From: Rhodoferax ferrireducens | Lineage (GTDB): Bacteria; Pseudomonadota; Gammaproteobacteria; Burkholderiales; Burkholderiaceae_C | NCBI GenBank assembly: GCA_002083775.1 | Contig: MTEI01000002.1 | Span: forward strand, 62,001 to 126,000 | DNA: 64,000 nucleotides | Reading direction: 5' to 3' | Part shown: piece after piece, positions 37,159-48,138 of the stretch | Numbering within the stretch: the stretch's first letter is position 1 | How the letters are laid out: the number at the start of each line of letters is the position of its first letter | Translations under genes and position numbers: made by a program | Notes under the pieces: model-generated | Seen by the model: only the letters and a program-made list of their open reading frames with translations | Database searches by the model: none | Told to the model about the DNA's origin: nothing

Positions 37159-39119
37159 AGACGCTCGACATCCGCTCCCGCATGCTGGTGGCGGCCCTGC
37201 TGCCGCTGGCCTTGATCAGCACCTTGCTGGCGGCAGTGTTTTTGACCGTACGTTTTGAAGACATACAAAGCGCGTATGAGCAGCACAACCGCTCGGTGGT
37301 GCGGCAGATTGCGCTGGCCAGCGAGTACGGCCTGTTCTCGGGCAACCGCCAGCAGTTGCAGGCGCTGGCAGCAGGTGCCTTGCACGAAACCGATGTTCGC
37401 CGGGTGCTGGTGTTGGACAGCCGTGGCCAGACGCTGGCCAGCGCGGGTGAGGCCAGCCAAGTGCCTCCGGCTGCCCTGAGCCCGTCGGAACAACATGGGT
37501 TTGTGCAGCAGGCGCGGCTGGACTGGCTGGTGCAGCCGGTCTACCCGAGCGATGTGCAGCTGGATGACCTGTTCGAGCGAGACCCGGTGGCCGCCGACCA
37601 GCAGCCCAACCAGTTGGGTCAGGTGCTGATGGTGTTCTCGCGCCAGAGTGTGGATGCGCGTAAGGCCCAGATGCTGGTCACTGGTGGCGTGATCGGGGGT
37701 TTGAGCCTGCTGTTTGGCATGGCGCTGGCGGTCTATCTGAGCCGCGGGGTCATTCGCCCGATCAACCGCATCACTCAACTGGTGGAGCGCATTGGCCGCG
37801 GCGATTTTGCTGCGGTTGACAAGCCGCGCGACCAGGAGACCGACCATGACCCGTTGCAGGTGCTGCAGGGGCATATTCGCCTGATGGCCGACCGCTTGGC
37901 ACAGGCGCGTGGCGAGCTGGAGCAGCAAGTGGCACTGGCCACACAGGCGCTGCGCGAGCGCAAGGAGGAAGCCGAACAGGCCACCCTGGCCAAATCGCGG
38001 TTTCTGGCGGCCGCTAGCCATGATCTGCGTCAGCCCACCCATGCCCTGGGGCTGTTTGTGTCGCGCCTGGCGCAGTTGCCGCATGACGCCCAGACCGGTG
38101 CGCTGATCAGCAATCTGGATGCCTCGGTGCGGGCCATGCAGAACCTGCTGGATGGTTTGTTGGATATCTCTCGCCTGGAAGCCCGCGCTGTTCAGGTGAA
38201 CAAGCGGCCTTTTGCGCTGTCTGCGCTGTTTGATCAGTTGCAACAGGACCTGGGTGCCGAGGCTGCAGACAAAGGTTTGGGCCTGCGTGTGCGGCCGACC
38301 AACCTGTGGGTGTTGAGCGACGCCACGCTGATTTACCGGGTGTTGCTCAATCTGGTGGGCAATGCGCTGCGCTACACCGAGCGCGGCGGCGTGCTGGTGG
38401 TGGCGCGCCAGCGCGCGTCCGGGCTGGTGGAATTGCAGGTGTGGGACAGTGGTATTGGCATCGCGCGCGAACATCAGCAGGCGGTTTTTACCGAGTTTTA
38501 CCAGGTGGGCAATGCCGCCCGTGACCGCGCCAAGGGCATGGGGCTGGGTTTGAGCATTGTGCAGCGCACGGCCAATTTGCTGTCGCACCCGCTGGTGATG
38601 GTGTCACGCCCCGGCCGGGGTACCCGGTTCACCTTGAGCCTGCCGCAGGTTGCGGCGCAACAGCGCTTGGCCGAAGACTTGCCGAATGACCTGGTTGCCC
38701 CGGACGACCTGAGCGGTAAATGGGCCTTGGTGGTGGAGGATGATGACCTGGCACGCAGTGCCCTGGTTGGGCTGCTGGAGAGCTGGGGCATGCGGGTGGC
38801 GCAGGCGCCAGGCCCGGCCGGCGCCATGCAGTGCCTGGCACAGGGCGTGCTACCCGATGTGATGGTGAGTGACTACCGGCTGCAGGAAGACCTGAACGGG
38901 CTGCAACTGGTGCAGCGATTGCAAACGCAATTACCTCACCATCCGCCGGCCTGCCTGATGAGTGGTGACACCGACCCGGCAGTGATCCAGGCGGTGCAGG
39001 CGGCCGGGTTCACCTTGCTGCACAAGCCGGTGCGCCCGGCCAAGCTGCGCAGCCTGTTACGCCACCTGCTGACGCCGCAGCAAGATCATCAGCGTGCGGG
39101 TGGCGCCGACCTGTCGTAA
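37155..39119 (+). CDS. Hybrid sensor histidine kinase
   Basis: A 654-residue membrane kinase. Order: TM1 (about 10-33), a periplasmic domain (about 34-172), TM2 (about 173-196), HAMP (about 197-250), a coiled coil, HisKA with His289 in AASHDLRQPTHALG, HATPase_c (NLVGNALRYTERGG, WDSGIGIAREHQ, GMGLGLSIVQRT), and a C-terminal receiver domain (about 525-650) with acidic pocket VVEDDDLARS and phosphoacceptor in MVSDYRLQED (near 572). It would sense a periplasmic state, probably through the binding protein encoded just before it, and pass phosphate to its receiver and to a separate regulator. It overlaps the convergent response regulator by 31 bases. Confidence 0.93.
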   Translation: MKTLDIRSRMLVAALLPLALISTLLAAVFLTVRFEDIQSAYEQHNRSVVRQIALASEYGLFSGNRQQLQALAAGALHETDVRRVLVLDSRGQTLASAGEASQVPPAALSPSEQHGFVQQARLDWLVQPVYPSDVQLDDLFERDPVAADQQPNQLGQVLMVFSRQSVDARKAQMLVTGGVIGGLSLLFGMALAVYLSRGVIRPINRITQLVERIGRGDFAAVDKPRDQETDHDPLQVLQGHIRLMADRLAQARGELEQQVALATQALRERKEEAEQATLAKSRFLAAASHDLRQPTHALGLFVSRLAQLPHDAQTGALISNLDASVRAMQNLLDGLLDISRLEARAVQVNKRPFALSALFDQLQQDLGAEAADKGLGLRVRPTNLWVLSDATLIYRVLLNLVGNALRYTERGGVLVVARQRASGLVELQVWDSGIGIAREHQQAVFTEFYQVGNAARDRAKGMGLGLSIVQRTANLLSHPLVMVSRPGRGTRFTLSLPQVAAQQRLAEDLPNDLVAPDDLSGKWALVVEDDDLARSALVGLLESWGMRVAQAPGPAGAMQCLAQGVLPDVMVSDYRLQEDLNGLQLVQRLQTQLPHHPPACLMSGDTDPAVIQAVQAAGFTLLHKPVRPAKLRSLLRHLLTPQQDHQRAGGADLS

Positions 39120-39739
39120 CCCCATCGACCAGCCTCCAGAGCTGCCTGGGTGCGGGTTTTAACCCCAAAGCCACGCAAGATGCTGGTGACGTGGTTTTTG
39201 ACGGTTTCATCTGATAGCGACAGCTGTTCGCTGATGTCGCGGTTGCTGAAGCCGCCAAGCAGCAGTTGCAGCACCTCCTGCTGACGCGGCGTGAAAATGG
39301 GCGCCTTGACCTCGGTGGACTCGGTCTGCCCACTTTGCAAAGACCCAAACCCGAGAGGTGCCACCACCTCGCCGTTGAGCACCTGCCGCAGCGCCTGCAA
39401 GAGTTCGTCGCTGCGCCCGGATTTGGTCACAAAACCAGCAGCCCCCTGTGCCAGCACACGTTGAGCAATGCTGGGGTTGGCTGAGCCTGACAAGATCACC
39501 ACCGGCAGCTCAGGATGGCGTTCGCCAAAAATACCCAACGCCGCGAGGCCATTCATGTCGGGCAAGTGGTAGTCCAGCAGTACCAGGTCCAGATCAGGGT
39601 GAGATGCGGCCAGCACAAAGGCCCGCGCGCAGTCGGGGGCTTCAAAAACTTCGGTGGCCTCAAGCGGCGTCAGCCCTTGCAGCACCTGGCACAGGCCGGC
39701 GCGTACCAGCGCATGATCATCAACCACCAGGATTTTCAC
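39089..39739 (-). CDS. LuxR/NarL-type response regulator
   Basis: A 216-residue two-component regulator: a receiver domain (ILVVDDHALVRAGL; phosphoacceptor Asp56 in LVLLDYHLPD; Thr/Lys region VILSGSAN and FVTKSGRSDE) and a C-terminal LuxR-type helix-turn-helix (TPRQQEVLQLLLGGFSNRDI, SDETVKNHVTSILRGF). The start is GTG 39739, supported by GGAG 8 bases upstream; the frame open to 40258 runs across dnaE and is shadow. It is encoded convergently with the hybrid kinase, and the 3' ends overlap, so it is the likely output of that kinase. Its start is only 27 bases from the divergent dnaE start. Confidence 0.92.
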   Translation of the reverse strand: MKILVVDDHALVRAGLCQVLQGLTPLEATEVFEAPDCARAFVLAASHPDLDLVLLDYHLPDMNGLAALGIFGERHPELPVVILSGSANPSIAQRVLAQGAAGFVTKSGRSDELLQALRQVLNGEVVAPLGFGSLQSGQTESTEVKAPIFTPRQQEVLQLLLGGFSNRDISEQLSLSDETVKNHVTSILRGFGVKTRTQAALEAGRWGYDRSAPPAR

Positions 39740-39766
39740 TTTGGATGCTCCAACTGCTTTCCTACA

Positions 39767-42700
39767 ATGCAGGCCATGTTTGTACACCTGCGCCTTCACA
39801 CCGAATTTTCCGTCATCGACGGCACCAACCGCATTGATGAGATCGTCAAATCTGCCACCGCTGACCAGCAGCCCGCGCTGGCCATTACCGACCTGAGCAA
39901 CCTGTTTGGCGCCGTCAAATTTTACAAAGAGGGGCGCAAACGCGGCATCAAGCCGATTATCGGCGCTGAAATTTGGCTCGAAGGCCTGGGCAAGGACGCT
40001 ACGCAACTTTCGCGCGTGGTGTTGCTGGTGCAAAACACCGCCGGTTACCTGAATCTGTCGGAGCTGCTGGCCCGCGCCTGGACGCAAAACGCCAACAAGG
40101 CGCAAGCCACCGTCAGCCTGGCCTGGTTGACCGAACGCAACGAGGGCCTGATTTGTCTCTCCGGTGCGCAGGCCGGGCCGGTGGGGCAGGCGTTGCTGCA
40201 AGGCGACGATGCCCGGGCGCTGGACGCCGCTTTGCAGCTGGCGCAGGTGTTTCCACACCGTTTCTACCTGGAATTGCAGCGCGCCGGGCGCCCGGAAGAC
40301 GAGCCGCAGGTGGCGGCAGCCGTGTTACTGGCGCAGCGCATGAACCTGCCGGTGGTGGCCACGCACCCGATCCAGTTTGCCGCGCCCGAAGACTTTGAAG
40401 CGCATGAAGCCCGCGTGTGTATCGCTGAGGGCGAGATTCTGGCCAACCCGCGCCGGGTGCGCCGTTTCACCCGCGAGCAGCATTTCAAAACCGCCGCACA
40501 AATGGCCGAGCTGTTTGCCGATGTGCCAAGCAGCCTGGCCAACAGTGTGGAGATTGCCCGGCGCTGCAGCTTGAGCCTGGTGCTGGGCAAGCCACAGCTG
40601 CCGGATTTTCCGATTCCAGAGGTCAACGGGGTGGTGATGGGCGCCGACGATTATTTTCGCTACGCCTCGCACGAGGGTCTGAAAGAGCGCATGGCGCACC
40701 TGTACCCCGACCCGGCCAAACGCGCAGTCGAGATGCCGCGCTATGTGGATCGCCTCGAATTCGAGCTGGGCACCATCCTGAAAATGGGTTTTCCGGGCTA
40801 CTTTCTGATTGTGGGTGACTTCATCAACTGGGCCAAAAGCCACGGCTGCCCGGTCGGGCCGGGTCGCGGTTCCGGTGCCGGCAGTCTGGTGGCCTATGCG
40901 CTGAAGATCACCGACCTGGACCCGCTGCAATACAACCTGCTGTTTGAGCGCTTTTTGAACCCCGAGCGGGTGTCAATGCCCGACTTTGACATCGACTTCT
41001 GTCAGGGCAACCGTGACCGCGTCATAGACTACGTCAAGGACAAATACGGCAAAGATGCGGTGAGCCAGATCGCCACCTTCGGCACCATGGCGGCGCGTGC
41101 GGCGATTCGTGACGTGGGTCGGGTGCTGGACATGAGTTACACCTTTTGTGACGGCATCAGCAAACTCATCCCCAACAAGCCCGGTGTGGCGGTGACGCTG
41201 CAATTGCCGCCGCCAGACCGCAAAAAAGACGACAAGCTGGTGTACGCCGTCGAGGCCGAGCCGATTCTGGCCGAGCGTGAAGCCAAAGAAGAAGACGTGC
41301 GCACGCTGCTGGAGTTGGCGCGCAAGCTCGAGGGCATGACGCGCAACATCGGCATGCACGCCGGGGGTGTGCTTATTGCACCCGGCAAACTCACCGACTT
41401 TTGTCCGCTGTACCAGCAGCCCGGCAGCGACTCGGCGGTGAGCCAGTACGACAAGAACGACGTGGAGGCGGTGGGCCTGGTCAAGTTCGACTTTTTGGGC
41501 CTGGCCACACTGACCATTCTGGAAATCGCCCGCGAATTCATCGTCCAACGCCATCCTGGTCAGGAAAACTTTGCCTTTGAGAACCTGCCGCTGGACGACA
41601 AAGCCACCTACCGGCTGTTTCAGGACGGCAAGACCGAGGCGGTGTTCCAGTTTGAATCGCGCGGGATGCAGGGCATGTTGCGTGACGCCAAACCGACGCG
41701 CCTCGAAGACCTGATTGCACTGAACGCCTTGTACCGCCCCGGCCCGATGGACCTGATCCCGAGTTTTGTCGCGCGTAAACACGGTCGCGAAGTGGTCGAG
41801 TACCCGCACCCGCTGGTGGCCAACATGCTCTCGGAGACCTACGGCATCATGGTCTACCAGGAGCAGGTGATGCAGACGGCGCAGATTCTGGGCGGTTATT
41901 CGCTCGGTGGTGCCGACATGCTGCGCCGCGCGATGGGCAAGAAAGACGCCGACGAGATGGCCCGGCACCGGCAGATCTTCCGCGATGGGGCGGCCAAAAA
42001 CGCCATCACCCAGGACAAGGCCGACGAAATCTTTGACTTGATGGAGAAGTTTGCCGGTTATGGCTTCAACAAGAGCCACGCCGCCGCCTACTCACTGCTG
42101 GCGTACCACACCGCCTGGCTCAAGGTTCACTACACCGCCGAGTTCTTCTGCGCCAACATGACGGTTGAAATGGACGACACCGACAAGCTGAAAGTCTTGC
42201 TGGAAGATGCCATCAAAATGGGCTTGACGTTTGAGGCGCCCGATGTGAATCGGGGCTTTAGCCGGTTTGAACCGGTGTCGGACAAGGTGATTCGCTACGG
42301 GTTGGCAGCGGTGAAGGGCAGTGGCGCGCAGGCCATTGAAGCCATTGTTGCCGCGCGTGAGGGCCGGGGCGTCGGGCCGATGGGGGATATGAAAGGTCCT
42401 TTCAAGAGCCTTTTTGACTTCTGTGCCCGGGTGGACCGTGCCCGCATCAACAAGCGCACGGTGGAGGCGCTGATCAAGGCAGGTGCCTTCGACGCTATCC
42501 ACCTCAACCGCGCCAGCCTGCTGGCCAGTGTCGATCTGGCGTTTGAATTTGGTGCTACCACCTTGGCCAATGCCAACCAGTGCAGCCTGTTTGACATGGG
42601 CGGCGACGACGACGTGGGCTCCAGCACCCAGGAGCCCGGGATGGTGCAGGCCACACCCTGGGGCGTGAAAGAGCGCCTGACCTATGAAAAAACGGCGGTT

Positions 42701-43405
42701 GGCTTTTACCTGTCCGGCCATTTGTTTGACGAAGTGGCTGATGAGGTGCGGCGTTTTGCCAAACGGCCAATTGCCGAGCTGCTGGACACCCGCGAGCCGC
42801 AGCTACTGGCGGGCATCGTCAACGACTTTCGCGTCATCAACGGCCAGCGCGGCAAGCTGGCGCTGTTCAAGCTGGACGATAAATCGGGCGTGATCGATGC
42901 GCGTGCGGATGAGGCGCTGATCAACACCCATAAAAACCTGCTGAAAGACGACGAGTTGATCATCGTCATGGGCAAGGCGCAGCCGGACCGGTTTTCGGGT
43001 GGGCTGCAGCTGACGGTGACGCAGGTCTGGGACCTCGAGCAGGCGCGCTGCCGCTTTGGCAAGTATTTGCGGGTGGTGCTGGGGCAAGCGGCGCAGGCCG
43101 CTGCGGCCAGGCCGGTTGCACCAGACAGTGCGGGTCCGACGAGCACGGTGCCTTACCAGACGCCCAAGGCGCCAGATGTGGCGCGGCTGCTCAAAGATTA
43201 CCCGCCGCAGCGCGAAATGACCGAACAGGGCGATCTGTGGCGTGGTTTGCAGGTGCGCATGGCCTTGACTTGCCAAGGCGAGGAGGGCGCCGCCAGCGTC
43301 GAGTTGCAATTGGGTGAGCGTGCCAAGTTCTACCCCAGTAACGCCGCCCTGGCCAGCTGGTGGGCACAGGCTGCGCCGGGCACGGCAGACATTGTTTACG
43401 AGTGA
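39767..43405 (+). CDS. dnaE: DNA polymerase III alpha subunit
   Basis: The replicative polymerase catalytic subunit, 1212 residues. Order: PHP domain (HLRLHTEFSVIDGTNRIDEI onwards, about 1-280), palm with catalytic aspartates in MPDFDIDFC (Asp408 and Asp410), thumb and fingers with GPGRGSGAGSLVAYAL and the tandem MLRRAMGKKDADEMARH, then helix-hairpin-helix, an OB-fold (LAGIVNDFRVINGQRGKLA) and a C-terminal tail. The ATG at 39767 (MQAMF) is used; 39776 is an equal alternative. The divergent regulator start is so close that the two promoters must overlap each other or lie within the genes. Confidence 0.97.
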   Translation: MQAMFVHLRLHTEFSVIDGTNRIDEIVKSATADQQPALAITDLSNLFGAVKFYKEGRKRGIKPIIGAEIWLEGLGKDATQLSRVVLLVQNTAGYLNLSELLARAWTQNANKAQATVSLAWLTERNEGLICLSGAQAGPVGQALLQGDDARALDAALQLAQVFPHRFYLELQRAGRPEDEPQVAAAVLLAQRMNLPVVATHPIQFAAPEDFEAHEARVCIAEGEILANPRRVRRFTREQHFKTAAQMAELFADVPSSLANSVEIARRCSLSLVLGKPQLPDFPIPEVNGVVMGADDYFRYASHEGLKERMAHLYPDPAKRAVEMPRYVDRLEFELGTILKMGFPGYFLIVGDFINWAKSHGCPVGPGRGSGAGSLVAYALKITDLDPLQYNLLFERFLNPERVSMPDFDIDFCQGNRDRVIDYVKDKYGKDAVSQIATFGTMAARAAIRDVGRVLDMSYTFCDGISKLIPNKPGVAVTLQLPPPDRKKDDKLVYAVEAEPILAEREAKEEDVRTLLELARKLEGMTRNIGMHAGGVLIAPGKLTDFCPLYQQPGSDSAVSQYDKNDVEAVGLVKFDFLGLATLTILEIAREFIVQRHPGQENFAFENLPLDDKATYRLFQDGKTEAVFQFESRGMQGMLRDAKPTRLEDLIALNALYRPGPMDLIPSFVARKHGREVVEYPHPLVANMLSETYGIMVYQEQVMQTAQILGGYSLGGADMLRRAMGKKDADEMARHRQIFRDGAAKNAITQDKADEIFDLMEKFAGYGFNKSHAAAYSLLAYHTAWLKVHYTAEFFCANMTVEMDDTDKLKVLLEDAIKMGLTFEAPDVNRGFSRFEPVSDKVIRYGLAAVKGSGAQAIEAIVAAREGRGVGPMGDMKGPFKSLFDFCARVDRARINKRTVEALIKAGAFDAIHLNRASLLASVDLAFEFGATTLANANQCSLFDMGGDDDVGSSTQEPGMVQATPWGVKERLTYEKTAVGFYLSGHLFDEVADEVRRFAKRPIAELLDTREPQLLAGIVNDFRVINGQRGKLALFKLDDKSGVIDARADEALINTHKNLLKDDELIIVMGKAQPDRFSGGLQLTVTQVWDLEQARCRFGKYLRVVLGQAAQAAAARPVAPDSAGPTSTVPYQTPKAPDVARLLKDYPPQREMTEQGDLWRGLQVRMALTCQGEEGAASVELQLGERAKFYPSNAALASWWAQAAPGTADIVYE

Positions 43406-43463
43406 AATTGGCTGACAGATCATGGACCAGAAATTCATCGTGGACTGATCGCATGACTCATTT

Positions 43464-43528
43464 CACCATTCATACAGAAAATCACGCGTAAATGGTGGAA
43501 ATAAAATTAGATCATCAACTTATGATCT
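43464..43528. repeat. Two short perfect inverted repeats around the start of the nucleotidyltransferase gene
   Basis: CACCATT (43464-43470) pairs with AATGGTG (43491-43497), and AGATCAT (43509-43515) pairs with ATGATCT (43522-43528) around a 6-base loop. Each covers one of the two possible start codons (43492 and 43522). They could be operator half-sites or mRNA hairpins limiting translation. The stretch is much more AT-rich than its surroundings. Confidence 0.5.
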
Positions 43529-44583
43529 ACAAAAAACAAGATTTCTTTGAGTATTCAGCGGAATCCCAGCGCGTGCGCGCCAACCTGGAGCAAACTTATG
43601 CGGCTTGGGTTGACGCCCGGCGTGCGTTTGACGCCATGCCCGTGTCCATGTACTGGAGTAGCAAAGAAGGTGCCGATTACCTCTGCGTCAAACAAACATC
43701 CCACGACAATGGCAGCAGCCTGGGGCGCCGCAGCCCGCAGTTAGAGGCCCAGTACAGCAACCATACGGAAGCCAAAGCACGGTTAAAGGAGCGCATTCAC
43801 GCCCTTGACGCGCAATTGACCGAACGCGCAGGCTTGTACCGCCGCCTGCGGCTGCCCTCCATTCCCGACCGGCAGGCTGAGATCTTGCGAAAACTTGACA
43901 CGGAGGGCCTGCTGGGCACCGACCTGATGGTCGTCGGTACCAACGCGTTCATTGCCTACGAGCTCGCTTGCGGGGCCAAATTCCCCACGGGGAACGAGGA
44001 AACTGAAGACTTTGACATGGCTTGGTGTCGCGGCACCAAAGCGTCGCTTCTGGGACAAACCGCGAACACCACCGGCAGAAAAACCTTGTTTGCCGTGCTC
44101 AAGAGCCTGGACTCAAGCTACCAGATCAACCCGCGCAAACCCTACCAGGCGGTGAACCAAACGGGTTATGAAGTTGAACTGTTGGCTGCGCCCAGCACGC
44201 ATCCGTTGCCAAAATTCGAGCCCTTTGAGCCTATGGTGACCTTGATCGAGCAAGAGTGGCTGCTCCAGGGCATGCCCTTGAGCGTGGTGGTGGCCACCGT
44301 ACGGGGTCGCGCCTGCCCTTTGTATGTGCCCGACCCCCGATGGATGGCGTTGCACAAACTTTGGCTGGCCAAAAAGCCTGAAAGAAGCCCGGCCAAAAAA
44401 CCCAAAGACCAGCGCCAGGGCGAAGTGCTTCTGGATGCCACCCGTTTCTTTCTGGGTGACAGCCACCCGCTGAACATTGACTTTGTGCTGTCTTTGCCCG
44501 AGGAACTCCAAGCCCACTTCAATGCCTGGTGCGAGAGTCGGCACTATGTGCCACAAGACGGGCTTGGGCGGCTCGCCTCATAA
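43492..44583 (+). CDS. GSU2403-like nucleotidyltransferase-fold protein
   Basis: A 363-residue protein resembling the GSU2403 family of nucleotidyltransferase-fold proteins. The N-terminal 130 residues are helical and charged (RLKERIHALDAQLTERAGL). The nucleotidyltransferase core has VVGTNAFIAYELACGAKF (from about 147) followed by ETEDFDMAW, giving an Asp-x-Asp-like pair (173, 175) where metal ligands are expected. A C-terminal region includes PLYVPDPRWMALHKLWLAKK. The biological role of the family is not established. No partner gene is visible: dnaE ends upstream and the TPP riboswitch follows. An alternative start is ATG 43522. Confidence 0.75.
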   Translation: MVEIKLDHQLMIYKKQDFFEYSAESQRVRANLEQTYAAWVDARRAFDAMPVSMYWSSKEGADYLCVKQTSHDNGSSLGRRSPQLEAQYSNHTEAKARLKERIHALDAQLTERAGLYRRLRLPSIPDRQAEILRKLDTEGLLGTDLMVVGTNAFIAYELACGAKFPTGNEETEDFDMAWCRGTKASLLGQTANTTGRKTLFAVLKSLDSSYQINPRKPYQAVNQTGYEVELLAAPSTHPLPKFEPFEPMVTLIEQEWLLQGMPLSVVVATVRGRACPLYVPDPRWMALHKLWLAKKPERSPAKKPKDQRQGEVLLDATRFFLGDSHPLNIDFVLSLPEELQAHFNAWCESRHYVPQDGLGRLAS

Positions 44584-44625
44584 ACCACACAGTCAATCGG
44601 CTTTTCGCTTGATTTACACTGCAGC

Positions 44626-46738
<2,113 letters not shown>

Positions 46739-46740
<2 letters not shown>

Positions 46741-46788
46741 AAATGGCCTCTAGCCCTTATAGGTAAAGGGCTAGTAGCTATCAAAAGT
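46739..46788 (+). repeat. Family A repeat between convergent thiC and tolA
   Basis: This copy reads AAAAATGGCCTCTAGCCCTT, then ATAGGTAAAGGGCTAGTAGC and TATCAAAAG. It serves here as the reference form. TAGCCCTT (46751-46758) and AAGGGCTA (46766-46773) are perfect inverted arms. It occupies nearly all of the space between two convergent stop codons and may terminate transcription in both directions. Confidence 0.85.
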
Positions 46789-46793
46789 AGCTG

Positions 46794-47678
46794 CTAATCC
46801 CTGGGCCTGAACACCAGCACAAGACTCGACGGCATGCTGCCGTCAATATCGCGCGGCAAGACTTCAGTCTTGTCGATAGCGCGGATGACTGCGTCGTCCC
46901 AGGCCTTGTCGCCGCTGCTCTTGGTGATCTTGCGGCCCACGATGGTGCCGTCCGGGGCGGTGCGCACCTCCACCTCGGTGGTGGGGTTGCCGACAATTTC
47001 ATCGGTGAACACAATGTTCGGCTTGACGCGCGCCCGGATGCGCCCGCCGTAGCTGGCCGATGGCCCCGACGACTTCAAGGCGTTGCCCGTAGCGTTGGCG
47101 CCACCGCTGGCACCAGCCAAACCCGCCATACGCTGCAGGTTTTTCTGGCGCTGGGCCTCAAGCTGCTTGGCCTCCAATGCGGCCTGTTTCTTGTCCTGGG
47201 CAGCTTGTTGTGCCTTGTTGGCCTGTTCGGCCTTGAGCTTGTCCTGTTTGAGTTTCTCAAGCCGTGCTTTGTCGACTTTGTCTTTCTCAAGTCGGTCTTT
47301 TTCCAACTTTTGTTTGAGCTTGTCCTGTTTGATCTCTTCCAGTCGTGCCAGCTCTTTTTGCCGACGCAGCTTTTCCTGCTGCAAGGCAATGTCCACCTTG
47401 GGCGGGGCGGGCGGCTCCAGCACTGGCGGGGCCTTGGGCGGCGGCGGCGGGGGTTCGGGTTCTGGCGGTGGTTCGGCCAGGCGCGGTGCCGCCTCTTGGG
47501 GTACGGCGGACCACAGTTCGGCCTCGGCGCTGATGATCTGGTTGTCCCGCTTCCAGGCCACGCCCCAAGTGAGCGCGACCAGCAGCAACGCATGCGCCAG
47601 CACCGCCAGACCCATGGCGCGCAGCAAGCCGGGTGTGGGGGGTGGGGCAAATTCGAGCCGGTCAGCGCTTGCGTGCAT
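46794..47678 (-). CDS. tolA: Cell envelope integrity protein TolA
   Basis: TolA, 294 residues, links the inner membrane TolQR motor to outer membrane Pal during envelope constriction. One transmembrane helix (about 18-40), a Pro/Glu-rich stretch (EPPPEPEPPPPPPKAPP) and a long Lys/Leu/Glu coiled coil (about 100-185, KLRRQKELARLEEIKQDKLK) precede the C-terminal TonB-like domain (about 210-294; IRARVKPNIVF and VEVRTAPDGTIVGRKITKSS). It is the last gene of the minus-strand tol group. No tolB or pal follows, since thiC is convergent. Confidence 0.94.
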   Translation of the reverse strand: MHASADRLEFAPPPTPGLLRAMGLAVLAHALLLVALTWGVAWKRDNQIISAEAELWSAVPQEAAPRLAEPPPEPEPPPPPPKAPPVLEPPAPPKVDIALQQEKLRRQKELARLEEIKQDKLKQKLEKDRLEKDKVDKARLEKLKQDKLKAEQANKAQQAAQDKKQAALEAKQLEAQRQKNLQRMAGLAGASGGANATGNALKSSGPSASYGGRIRARVKPNIVFTDEIVGNPTTEVEVRTAPDGTIVGRKITKSSGDKAWDDAVIRAIDKTEVLPRDIDGSMPSSLVLVFRPRD

Positions 47679-47688
47679 GGCAAGAGAC

Positions 47689-48108
47689 TCAGTTGGCCAG
47701 TTGCACCGACAAGCCCACGCGGGCCACCCCAGCGCGCTGCAGGGTGTCCATGACCTTCACCACGGATTCGTACTTGACGGCTTTGTCCGCACTGATCACC
47801 ACCGCCGGGTTCTCGGCACCGGCCTGCGCCTGCTTCACCGTGCGGGCCACGTCCTTCAGGGTGATGGATGTGGTTTTGTCGTTGAGCTTCATCTCCAGGC
47901 TGTCGTTTTTGCCAATGATGATCTGCACCACCTGGTCGGGTTGTTTGGCGGCCTTGCCGACGCTGGGCAGGTTGATCATGCTGGGCGCGATCAGCGGGGC
48001 GGTCACCATGAAGATGATCAGCAACACCAGCATCACGTCGATGAACGGCACCATATTGATCTCGTTGATGGTGCGTCGGCCCCGGCCCCGGCTTGCAACG
48101 GCTGGCAT
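47689..48108 (-). CDS. tolR: Tol-Pal system protein TolR
   Basis: A 139-residue ExbD/TolR protein: a short basic cytoplasmic N-terminus (SRGRGRRTINEINMVPFID), one transmembrane helix with the proton-relay Asp in MVPFIDVMLVLLIIF (about residues 19-33) and a periplasmic domain. It works with TolQ as a proton-driven motor. It lies 10 bases before tolA and 30 bases after tolQ. Confidence 0.94.
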   Translation of the reverse strand: MPAVASRGRGRRTINEINMVPFIDVMLVLLIIFMVTAPLIAPSMINLPSVGKAAKQPDQVVQIIIGKNDSLEMKLNDKTTSITLKDVARTVKQAQAGAENPAVVISADKAVKYESVVKVMDTLQRAGVARVGLSVQLAN

Positions 48109-48138
48109 GTGCGGCTCCTGGTTCAGTGGTTAAGTGGT

